Assembly (NCBI GenBank): GCA_014650415.1
Contig: BMUX01000007.1
Coordinates: 62,001 to 126,000 of the forward strand
DNA from: Streptomyces spiroverticillatus
GTDB taxonomy: Bacteria > Actinomycetota > Actinomycetes > Streptomycetales > Streptomycetaceae
Direction of reading: 5' to 3'
Length of the DNA: 64,000 nucleotides
The notes under the pieces were generated by a model. The model did no database searches. It was not told where the DNA came from and saw only the letters and a program-made list of their open reading frames with translations. Below, in pieces: positions 58,181 through 64,000 of the stretch. The first letter of the stretch is position 1. Every line of letters starts with the position of its first letter. A program made the position numbers and the translations under genes.

Positions 58181-58981
58181 ATGCGCACTCAGACTTCGCG
58201 CACCCGTCAGCGCCACCCGCACGACGACGCACCCGACACCACCGGGGCCTTCCGGCTCCTCGCCGACCTGCCGGACGGCCGCGAACGCGAGGCGATCCGG
58301 CAGGAGATCGTCAACGCGTGGCTGCCGATGGCCGAGCGGCTGGCCGGACGGTTCCGCAACCGCGGGGAGTCGCTGGAGGACCTGCGCCAGGTGGCGGCCC
58401 TCGGCCTGGTCAAGGCAGTCGACCGGTACGACCCGGAGCACGGCGCCGTGTTCGAGTCCTTCGCCGTGCCGACCATCACCGGCGAGATCAAACGCCACTT
58501 CCGCGACCACATGTGGACCCTGCACGTCCCGCGCCGCGTCCAGGACCTGCGCAACCGGGTCCGCACCGCGCACCAGGAACTCGCCCAGACCATGGTGGGC
58601 CGCTCCCCGACGGTCGCCGAGATCGCCGCCCAGGCCCGGATGACCGAGGCCGAGGCGCTGACCGGGCTCGAAGCCCTCGACTCCTTCACCGCGCTGTCCC
58701 TGGACGCCGAACTCCCCGGCAGCGACGACGGTTACTCGCTGGCGGACGCGATGGGCGGGCCCGACCCGGCACTCGACGTGATCGTCGACCGCGAGGCCAT
58801 CAAGCCCGGCCTGCGCAAACTCCCCGAGCGCGAAAGGAAGATCCTCTACATGCGCTTCTTCCGCGACATGACGCAGAGCAGCATCGCCGAGGACCTCGGC
58901 CTCTCCCAGATGCACGTGTCCCGGCTGATCACCCGGTGCTGCACCCAGCTGCGGGCGCAGGCGCTGAAGGAAGCCGCCTGA
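58181..58981 (+). CDS. SigB/SigF/SigG-family RNA polymerase sigma factor
   Basis: Alternative sigma factor of 266 residues. Region 2 is ERLAGRFRNRGESLEDLRQVAALGLVKAVDRYD followed by FESFAVPTITGEIKRHFRDHMW (both in parts). Region 3 includes VPRRVQDLRNRV and VGRSPTVAEIAAQARMTEAEAL, and region 4 LPERERKILYMRFFRDMTQSSIAEDLGLSQMHVSRLI in parts. Members drive osmotic-stress and differentiation genes in Streptomyces. No anti-sigma gene lies next to it in the window. CAGGGAG precedes ATG 58181. A strong hairpin ends the transcript 10 bases after the stop. Confidence 0.93.
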   Translation: MRTQTSRTRQRHPHDDAPDTTGAFRLLADLPDGREREAIRQEIVNAWLPMAERLAGRFRNRGESLEDLRQVAALGLVKAVDRYDPEHGAVFESFAVPTITGEIKRHFRDHMWTLHVPRRVQDLRNRVRTAHQELAQTMVGRSPTVAEIAAQARMTEAEALTGLEALDSFTALSLDAELPGSDDGYSLADAMGGPDPALDVIVDREAIKPGLRKLPERERKILYMRFFRDMTQSSIAEDLGLSQMHVSRLITRCCTQLRAQALKEAA

Positions 58982-58990
58982 CGCCCGTAC

Positions 58991-59030
58991 GGGGCGGGTG
59001 CGCGCGGCCCGTGCCGCGCGCACCCGCCCC
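58991..59030. terminator. Bidirectional terminator between sigma factor and PixA-like operon
   Basis: A perfect 17-base stem (58991-59007 and 59014-59030) with a 6-base loop sits in the 64-base gap between convergent genes. It can end both the sigma transcript and the long minus-strand operon. Confidence 0.88.
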
Positions 59031-59045
59031 TGTGTGCCGTACGGA

Positions 59046-59612
59046 TCAGACCGCGAGCACCCGGATCGACGGGTGGTCGTAGGTGTTCAGGTAGAGCTTC
59101 TCGCGCGTGTCCTCCTGCTCCAGCTCCACCACCAGCCGGTAGTTGTACACCCCGGGCTTCGCGGTGCTCAGCACCGTGCCCGCCCAGTAGTAGTAGACCG
59201 GGGTGAACTTGTCCCGCATCCGGTCGGGGCCGCCGTAGATCTTCAGCTCGGTGAAGATCTTCTTCTCCGCCACGTCCTCCTCGTCACCGATCTCGGTGTC
59301 CAGGACCACGATGTTGTTGATCTTCGGCATGGGCGGCCAGGTGCCGTCCGGCCGCTTCTCCATGTCGATCGGCCGGATGATCCAGTTCAGTACCTGGCCC
59401 TGCTTGACGACGGTCTCCAGGTGCGGGGTGCCCTGGCCGGTGCCGCCCACGCTGTTGTCCATCATGTAGAGGGCGTTCTCCAGCGACTTCTCCTCCGTCG
59501 CCCGCTCCATGTTGACGATCGAGACGATGTTCAGCTGCACGGAGTTGAGCTGGCCCGGATTCTGCTTCTCCTGGTCCTGCTCCTGCACGCTGCTGCGCGT
59601 TGTGGTGCTCAA
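59046..59612 (-). CDS. PixA/AidA-like protein, paralogue 1
   Basis: Last gene of the minus-strand operon, 188 residues, probably cytoplasmic (no signal peptide). After a polar N terminus rich in Gln comes LNIVSIVNMERATEEKSLENA, then GQGTPHLETVVKQGQVLNW (about 59-77), INNIVVLDTEIG, and VYYYWAGTVLSTAKPGVYNYRLVVELE. This order of a beta-rich core, a Trp after a Gly-Gln turn and a late Trp-x-Ala/Gly-x-V strand matches the PixA/AidA inclusion-body family. Start is TTG 59612 with GGAGG four bases upstream. Related in pattern to three upstream genes. Family role: protein inclusions in Xenorhabdus, quorum-regulated in others; mechanism unknown. Confidence 0.68.
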   Translation of the reverse strand: MSTTTRSSVQEQDQEKQNPGQLNSVQLNIVSIVNMERATEEKSLENALYMMDNSVGGTGQGTPHLETVVKQGQVLNWIIRPIDMEKRPDGTWPPMPKINNIVVLDTEIGDEEDVAEKKIFTELKIYGGPDRMRDKFTPVYYYWAGTVLSTAKPGVYNYRLVVELEQEDTREKLYLNTYDHPSIRVLAV

Positions 59613-59642
59613 CGTTCCTCCTTCAGGTCCGGTGGCCGGGCT

Positions 59643-60086
59643 CTAGCCGATCAGGAATGACGACTGGTCACTGGTGACCGGTTCGGTGCGGGTGCCCACC
59701 CGGTACCTGATCCGGTACGGGACCTCCTCGCCCGGCAGGCTCTTCACGGTCGCGGTCCAGTACGAGACGTCCGTCCCGGGGTAGACCTTGCGCACCGGCT
59801 CGGCCACCGCCGGGTCGATCTCGATGCCGTCGATGGCGACGTACGCCTCGCACTCCAGGGCCAGCGGCGACCACAGGAGCGTGTCGCCCGCCTTGACCTT
59901 GGTACGCAGCTGCTCGGTGCCGAACCCGGTCGATCCGGCGGTGCGGTTGGTGTCGTACAGGTAGACGTGGCCCCTGGTGCTCAGGGACGCCAGCACGCCC
60001 ACGGCGTCCACGACCGCGCTGATGGAGATCGGCCGCTTGTTGGTGATGCGCGGGGTCGTCGTCCGCGGCTTCGCCTTGGTGGTCAT
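59643..60086 (-). CDS. PixA/AidA-like protein, paralogue 2
   Basis: Shortest of the four, 147 residues. A basic Thr-rich N terminus leads to ISISAVVDAVGVLASLSTRGHVYLYDT, then GFGTEQLRTKVKAGDTLLW, AYVAIDGIEIDPAV, and VSYWTATVKSLPGEEVPYRIRYRVG. It is the one most like PixA/AidA in length and order of motifs. ATG 60086 is preceded by GAGGAGGAG, a strong ribosome-binding site; the longer upstream reading is not used. Spaced 30 bases from paralogue 1. Confidence 0.7.
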   Translation of the reverse strand: MTTKAKPRTTTPRITNKRPISISAVVDAVGVLASLSTRGHVYLYDTNRTAGSTGFGTEQLRTKVKAGDTLLWSPLALECEAYVAIDGIEIDPAVAEPVRKVYPGTDVSYWTATVKSLPGEEVPYRIRYRVGTRTEPVTSDQSSFLIG

Positions 60087-60127
60087 CTGCTCCTCCTCTT
60101 CCGGTGGTTGGGGGTGGTGTGCGCGCA

Positions 60128-60910
60128 CTAGGAGAGGGGCAGCAGGCCCAGGCCCGCGCCCGTGAAGCCGTTGCGCTTGGGCTCCGAGGTGATCCGCAGC
60201 CAGGACTCGCAGGTCAGGTTGACCGGCTCCCAGAGCGCCTCGGTGCCCGACTCGACCAGCTTGTGGAGCTGGATCTTCATCGTGTAGGCGTACGTCCCCG
60301 GGCGGGAGGTGTCGACCGTCGCCGACCAGTACCAGCCGTCCGTGACCAAGTCCGGCGAGCCGTACTCGGCCGGATAGATGATCTTCTCGTCCACGGCCTC
60401 GCCGTAGATGTCGGTGATCACCGGGGCCGGGTAGCTGTGCGCGGCCGAACTGTCGGCGGGCACCACCTTGCCGGTGAGGTCGAGGATCTTCGCGGCGGCC
60501 GGACCCCGGTTGCGCCGGTTGGACTTGACCCGGGTGCCCACCGACCGCTGGATCTGGGCCAGGTCCGCCGAGGGGTCGGCGCCCTGCCCGGCCGGCCGGT
60601 TGACCAGGGCCTCCAGATCGGCGAGCGCCTTCTGGTCGGTCTGCCGGGCGCGCTCGACCTCGTAACCGCGCGGCACCGTCGGCGGAAGGGAACCCAGGCT
60701 GTACGGAAGCCAGTTGAGCACCTGCTCGCTGGCCTGCGAACCGTCGCTCCAGTAGGAGCCGTTGATCGCGGTCACCAGCTTGCCGGTGCCCTCGTTCTCG
60801 GAGCCCTGGAGCTTCATGTTGTCGAAGAGATAGGTGTTGTCCTCCAGGGACTTGGCCTCCAGTGCGTTGCCGACGTCCACGAGCACGATGATCGCTAACT
60901 GCTGGGGCAT
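60128..60910 (-). CDS. PixA/AidA-like protein, paralogue 3 with insertion
   Basis: Protein of 260 residues. It begins LAIIVLVDVGNALEAKSLEDNTYLFDN, the same start as its paralogues, then EQVLNWLPYSLGSLPP. A charged, helical insertion of about 60 residues (roughly 95-155, with DQKALADLEALVNRP and RRNRGPAAAKILDL) separates this from the C-terminal part, DIYGEAVDEKIIYPAEYG and WYWSATVDTSRPGTYAYTMKIQL. GGAAGG lies 7 bases before ATG 60910. Function unknown. Confidence 0.66.
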   Translation of the reverse strand: MPQQLAIIVLVDVGNALEAKSLEDNTYLFDNMKLQGSENEGTGKLVTAINGSYWSDGSQASEQVLNWLPYSLGSLPPTVPRGYEVERARQTDQKALADLEALVNRPAGQGADPSADLAQIQRSVGTRVKSNRRNRGPAAAKILDLTGKVVPADSSAAHSYPAPVITDIYGEAVDEKIIYPAEYGSPDLVTDGWYWSATVDTSRPGTYAYTMKIQLHKLVESGTEALWEPVNLTCESWLRITSEPKRNGFTGAGLGLLPLS

Positions 60911-60989
60911 GAGCCCGCCTTCCTCGCCTGATGCTGTGCTGCTGCGGTTGCGGTGGGTGTGGCGCGCGCGACTGTCGCGGCCGGTGCCG

Positions 60990-61568
60990 TCACTGCTGCG
61001 GGGTGGTGGCCACCAGTGCGGCCGACTCGACCGTCAGGGTGCTGCGCGGGCCCTCGTACATCTGGAGTTCCAGCCGGTACTTGAGCGGGGTGCCCGGGGT
61101 CAGGTGGTAGGGGACGACGCCCGACCAGACGGCGAGCTCCAGGTTCTCGTACGTCTCCTTGTGGCCGTTGGCCTGGTGCGCGACGTCGCCGTTGTCCCGG
61201 TCCTGGGCCAGGCCCTGCGACGATCCCGACGACCGCCGGGACTGGGGCCGCTGGCCCGGGTGCTGCTGCTGGGCGGACTCGTGCGGGCGGTGCGCCGCGC
61301 CGTTGCCCCGGTGACTGGTGTCGTCGTCCTGGCCGACGAAGGTGATGCTCTTGATCTCGACCGGCGTCTGGAGGTCCACCGCCAGCGCGGTCCACTGGAC
61401 CGTCTGGCCGGGGGCGACGACGGTCTCCAGCTGCGGGGTGCCCTGGCCGCGGCTGTCGTACGGGCCGTCGTCGATCAGGCACAGGTTCCCGTTGCCGAGG
61501 GTGCCGTCCGAGAGGGCGCCGATCACGTCCACCACGGCGACGATGTTGACCTTCTGTTTCACTGCCAC
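60990..61568 (-). CDS. PixA/AidA-like protein, paralogue 4 with low-complexity insertion
   Basis: Protein of 192 residues. KVNIVAVVDVIGALSDGTLGN is followed by GQGTPQLETVVAPGQTVQW, nearly identical in form to paralogue 1, and VEIKSITFVGQ. A hydrophilic Gln/His/Arg/Ser-rich insertion (about 85-140, for example HESAQQQHPGQRPQSRRSSG) interrupts the domain before LELAVWSGVVPYHLTPGTPLKYRLELQ. GTG 61568 is chosen because AGGAG lies 8 bases upstream; GTG 61586 is an alternative. It follows the ligase gene by 54 bases. Confidence 0.66.
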   Translation of the reverse strand: MAVKQKVNIVAVVDVIGALSDGTLGNGNLCLIDDGPYDSRGQGTPQLETVVAPGQTVQWTALAVDLQTPVEIKSITFVGQDDDTSHRGNGAAHRPHESAQQQHPGQRPQSRRSSGSSQGLAQDRDNGDVAHQANGHKETYENLELAVWSGVVPYHLTPGTPLKYRLELQMYEGPRSTLTVESAALVATTPQQ

Positions 61569-61622
61569 TGTTGCCACTCCTGTCACGTGCTGCGGGAGTT
61601 GTCTCTGCTCGCCGGGCGGGCC

Positions 61623-63176
61623 CTAGCCGCGGTCGCGGACCAGGGGGACCTTTCCGACGTCGGTGCGCTCGATCTCGGCCGACATCCGGTGCACGAACTT
61701 GATCTGGAACTGGTAGCCGGTCTTTTCGATCGAGGCGGGATTCGCCTCCCCGTGGTTGAACAGCGAGAGCGACCGGGGGAGGGAGTTGAGGAAGGTCTGC
61801 CGGACGCCGTAGGGGCCCAGCGCCGTGTCCAGGCTGTAGGTCACCCCGGCGACGTCGTCCACGGAGGCCAGGAACACCAGCGTCCTGGACTCGCGGTGGT
61901 TCACGAACTGCACCTCGTGCGCCAGCGCGTCCAGGTCCACCCCGGTGCTCGCCCGCAGCTCGTCGCGCAGCGACTCGTACGCGCGCGCCGCCGAGTACTG
62001 GCTGTCGTTGAGGTGCAGTACGTCACCGGTGCGGCCGGCGAACTCGAACTGCTGGGTCTTCAGGCCCGCCCCGTCCAGCCGGGGCCGGCGGATCATCCGG
62101 TCGCCCAGCTTCAGGCGCAGCAGCGGGGTCTCGTGGGCGTGCAGCCGGGTGACGACCAGCTCGCCCTCCTCGCCCTCGGGCACCCACCGGCCGTCGGCGT
62201 CGACGATCTCGATGAAGTGCAGTCCGGGCACGGAGGCCAAGTACGGGGATTCTTCTGAGAGTTGGAGGCCGATGGTCTCCGCCTGGGTGGCGGCGAAGTA
62301 GCTGAGGATGGCCAGGTTCGGGTACATCGCCCGCAGCTCCGCCCGCTTGCGCTGGGCCAGCACCCCGCTGCCGTACAGCGCGACCCGGAAGCTCTCCTTC
62401 GCCTCCTGGCTCATTCCGGCGCCCAGGTCGCTGAGGATCGCGATGCCCGCGGTGATGCCCATCAGGGCCTTGGGGCCCGGGTAGGAGAACATGTGCTCAA
62501 GGACCGGGGCCGTGACCGGGCCCGCGCCGATGTAGTTGATGCCGGGGACGTGGCTGAGCACGCCGCCGACCATGGTGCCGCTGCTCCACATCTGGTAGTC
62601 GGCGAGTGTCGTCATCAGCCACTTGGGACCGATGCCGGGCAGGTACTTGCCCAGCTGGTAGGTCCCCATGAAGTCGCCCGCGATGCGGTACGTGTCCTCC
62701 AACTCCCGCAGTGAGTAGACCACTTCGAGCGGGCGTCCGCCGCTGGTGCCGCCGCTGGCCACCACCTCGAACCCGCCGTGGTGCAGCGGCACCACCATGC
62801 CGGGCCGCTCGTCCATGAAGAAGTCGCGCTGCACGTCCTTGTCGGAGAGCGGGACCTGCTGCCAGTCGCGGTACGTCGCGGGCGCACCGGTGATGCCCGC
62901 CTCGGCGAGCCGGGCGCGCCACAGCGGGTTCAGCCGGGCGGTGTGCACCTGCTGCTGGAGACGGCGCAGCACCAGCGCGTCCTGCACGGTGTGCGGCAGC
63001 TCCGGGTAGGGGGTCTGGTAGGCCTGGGCCGCCTCCACGAGCTTGCCCGCGAAGGTGGGCAGGGCGCGTACGGCGCCGACCGACTGGGGGTTCCACTCCC
63101 AGTCCGGAATCAGTCGCATCGCCAGTGCGGTGGCCTCGTCGGTCGATATCCGAGGCAGCGGAGAGATCGTCGTCAT
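61623..63176 (-). CDS. Adenylate-forming ligase (PaaK/acyl-CoA synthetase-like)
   Basis: ANL-type ligase of 517 residues. A 70-residue helical N terminus precedes the core. The AMP-binding P-loop is VVASGGTSGGRPLEVVYS near residues 138-155. Further family parts are YFAATQAETIGLQL (A5-like), GEEGELVVTRLHAHETPLLRLKLGDR (A7-like) and FAGRTGDVLHL (A8-like), closest in style to phenylacetate-CoA ligase and LuxE-type enzymes. It would activate a carboxylic acid as its adenylate, then pass it to CoA, an amine or a protein. Between a decarboxylase and four PixA-like genes, it may join the decarboxylated amine to an acid. ATG 63176. Confidence 0.82.
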   Translation of the reverse strand: MTTISPLPRISTDEATALAMRLIPDWEWNPQSVGAVRALPTFAGKLVEAAQAYQTPYPELPHTVQDALVLRRLQQQVHTARLNPLWRARLAEAGITGAPATYRDWQQVPLSDKDVQRDFFMDERPGMVVPLHHGGFEVVASGGTSGGRPLEVVYSLRELEDTYRIAGDFMGTYQLGKYLPGIGPKWLMTTLADYQMWSSGTMVGGVLSHVPGINYIGAGPVTAPVLEHMFSYPGPKALMGITAGIAILSDLGAGMSQEAKESFRVALYGSGVLAQRKRAELRAMYPNLAILSYFAATQAETIGLQLSEESPYLASVPGLHFIEIVDADGRWVPEGEEGELVVTRLHAHETPLLRLKLGDRMIRRPRLDGAGLKTQQFEFAGRTGDVLHLNDSQYSAARAYESLRDELRASTGVDLDALAHEVQFVNHRESRTLVFLASVDDVAGVTYSLDTALGPYGVRQTFLNSLPRSLSLFNHGEANPASIEKTGYQFQIKFVHRMSAEIERTDVGKVPLVRDRG

Positions 63177-63283
63177 ACGTGAGGTCCCTTGCTCGAACGG
63201 TGTGCGGCCGGGTTGTGGTGCGGCCGTGGGGAGTCGGCCCGGCGTGCGGCCGTGGGGAGAGCGACCGGGGACGCGTGTCCCGG
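63177..63283. other. Gap with direct repeats between ligase and decarboxylase genes
   Basis: GTGCGGCCGTGGGGAG occurs twice (63218-63233 and 63244-63259). A hairpin GACCGGGGAC/GTCCCGGTC overlaps the decarboxylase stop around 63262-63287. It may lower read-through or be a recent duplication. No gene. Confidence 0.5.
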
Positions 63284-64000
63284 TCAGCCGTGGAGCAGCT
63301 CTTCGCCGACCTTGCGGATCTCGTTCAGCAGCATCCGGAAGTGCTCGACGGTGATCTGGTGGTTCATCATCACGACGCGGAGTGCGGCGACCCCGTCGAC
63401 GTTGACCTTGGAGAGGAAGAAGTTGCCCTGGCGCTTGATCCGGTTGCGGATCGCGACCTGGAGGCGGTGCGTCTCGTCGGCCCTGATCAGGTCGGACGGC
63501 CGGTAGCGGAAGCACAGGATGTTCGACTCGGGCCGGTGCAGGGCGTCGAAGTCCGGTTCCTGCTCGACGACCTGATGGGCCTGCGCCGTCAGGTCGCAGA
63601 GGTAGTCGATCTTCTCGGCGAAGAGCGCCCGGCCGAACACGGACCACAGCGTCCACAGCGGCATGATCATGGGCCGCTTGGTGCACTCGAAGTTCTTGCT
63701 CCCGCTGTCGAGGTCGGTGTAGATGTCCGGCTCCTCGTCGAACACGTAGCTCGCCTGCTGCCGGAACGCACCCTGTCCCTTCTCCCCGTTCCGGTAGAAG
63801 AGCAGCGTGCAGGGCGCGGGGACGAACAGCATCTTGTGCGCGTCCCAGGTCAGCGAGTCGACCTTCTCGATGCCCTTGAGCTTGGCGCGCTGCTTGTCGG
63901 ACACCAGCAGGCTCGCCCCGTGCGCGCCGTCCACGTGCAGCCAGATGTCCTTGCGGCGGGCCAGGTCGGCGAGTTCGCCCAGCGGGTCGAAGGCGCCGAG
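63284..64000 (-). CDS. Group II PLP-dependent decarboxylase, 5' end beyond the window
   Basis: C-terminal 238 residues of a pyridoxal-phosphate decarboxylase of the glutamate/aromatic-amino-acid/diaminobutyrate group. IWLHVDGAHGASLLV contains the Asp that binds the pyridine nitrogen, and SLTWDAHKMLFVP the Schiff-base Lys. The C-terminal small domain ends VVMMNHQITVEHFRMLLNEI. The N-terminal part is outside the window. Such enzymes produce amines; the amino-acid substrate is unknown. It is the most upstream visible gene of the operon with the ligase and the PixA-like genes, so the operon promoter and other partners lie past 64000. Confidence 0.88.
   Translation of the reverse strand, partial: LGAFDPLGELADLARRKDIWLHVDGAHGASLLVSDKQRAKLKGIEKVDSLTWDAHKMLFVPAPCTLLFYRNGEKGQGAFRQQASYVFDEEPDIYTDLDSGSKNFECTKRPMIMPLWTLWSVFGRALFAEKIDYLCDLTAQAHQVVEQEPDFDALHRPESNILCFRYRPSDLIRADETHRLQVAIRNRIKRQGNFFLSKVNVDGVAALRVVMMNHQITVEHFRMLLNEIRKVGEELLHG

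Noticed and set aside
1..64000. tRNA, rRNA or known riboswitch
   Set aside because: None was recognised by eye; a covariance-model search would be needed to exclude small RNAs.

Overview
The window is chromosomal DNA of a Streptomyces-type actinomycete. GC content is very high with G/C-biased third codon positions, GTG and TTG starts are common, and many genes are coupled by ATGA/GTGA overlaps. It carries an ethylmalonyl-CoA pathway operon with ccr and meaA, a gas vesicle cluster in the Streptomyces order gvpOAFGYZJLSK, a SigB/SigF/SigG-type sigma factor, F420-type enzymes, and GC-rich intergenic repeats. No rRNA, tRNA, CRISPR array or replication origin was seen.

Layout. 1-4338: the 3' part of a branched-chain amino acid type ABC importer operon (livG partial, livH, livM, livJ-like), ending at a strong shared terminator. 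4400-10329: isochorismatase-like hydrolase, a UvrA-like ATPase of the drug-resistance type, a GlxA-type regulator, and a MocR-type regulator with an apparent 1-base frameshift. 10672-12184: phospholipid synthesis (pssA, psd). 12364-21940: ethylmalonyl-CoA pathway genes on the minus strand (acyl-CoA dehydrogenase, MaoC hydratase, CoA-ester lyase, meaA, ccr), a TetR regulator, and a tandem-duplicated 3-hydroxyacyl-CoA dehydrogenase. 22313-27743: HEAT protein, acetyltransferase, SRPBCC protein, an MFS exporter fused to three beta-sandwich repeats, and a methyltransferase. 27865-29025: an orphan TnpB. 29210-34386: a four-peptidase operon (DppA, M20, S9, LD-carboxypeptidase). 34394-40734: small stress, resistance and modification genes. 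40893-46866: an enolase-superfamily enzyme, an F420-type oxidoreductase, transketolase and an MFS transporter, which may form a sugar-related group. 46960-53619: the gas vesicle cluster plus a coupled cation-efflux protein. 53597-58981: PAP2/DAG-kinase fusion, small membrane proteins, a MarR/MFS pair and the sigma factor. 59046-64000: a minus-strand operon running off the window, with a PLP-dependent decarboxylase, an adenylate-forming ligase and four divergent paralogues resembling the PixA/AidA inclusion-body family.

The strongest candidate for an undescribed system is 59046-64000, a decarboxylase, a ligase and four PixA/AidA-like proteins. Second is the gas vesicle cluster, where adjacent GvpY and GvpZ carry oppositely charged low-complexity tails and a metal exporter is coupled to the end. 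Candidate SigB-type promoters (GTTT, 14-15 bases, GGG-like box) lie in front of gvpO, a small stress-type membrane gene pair and the sigma gene. This suggests, but does not prove, that the gas vesicle and envelope genes share a stress regulon. Gene identities come from reading conserved motifs by eye; no database search was run.
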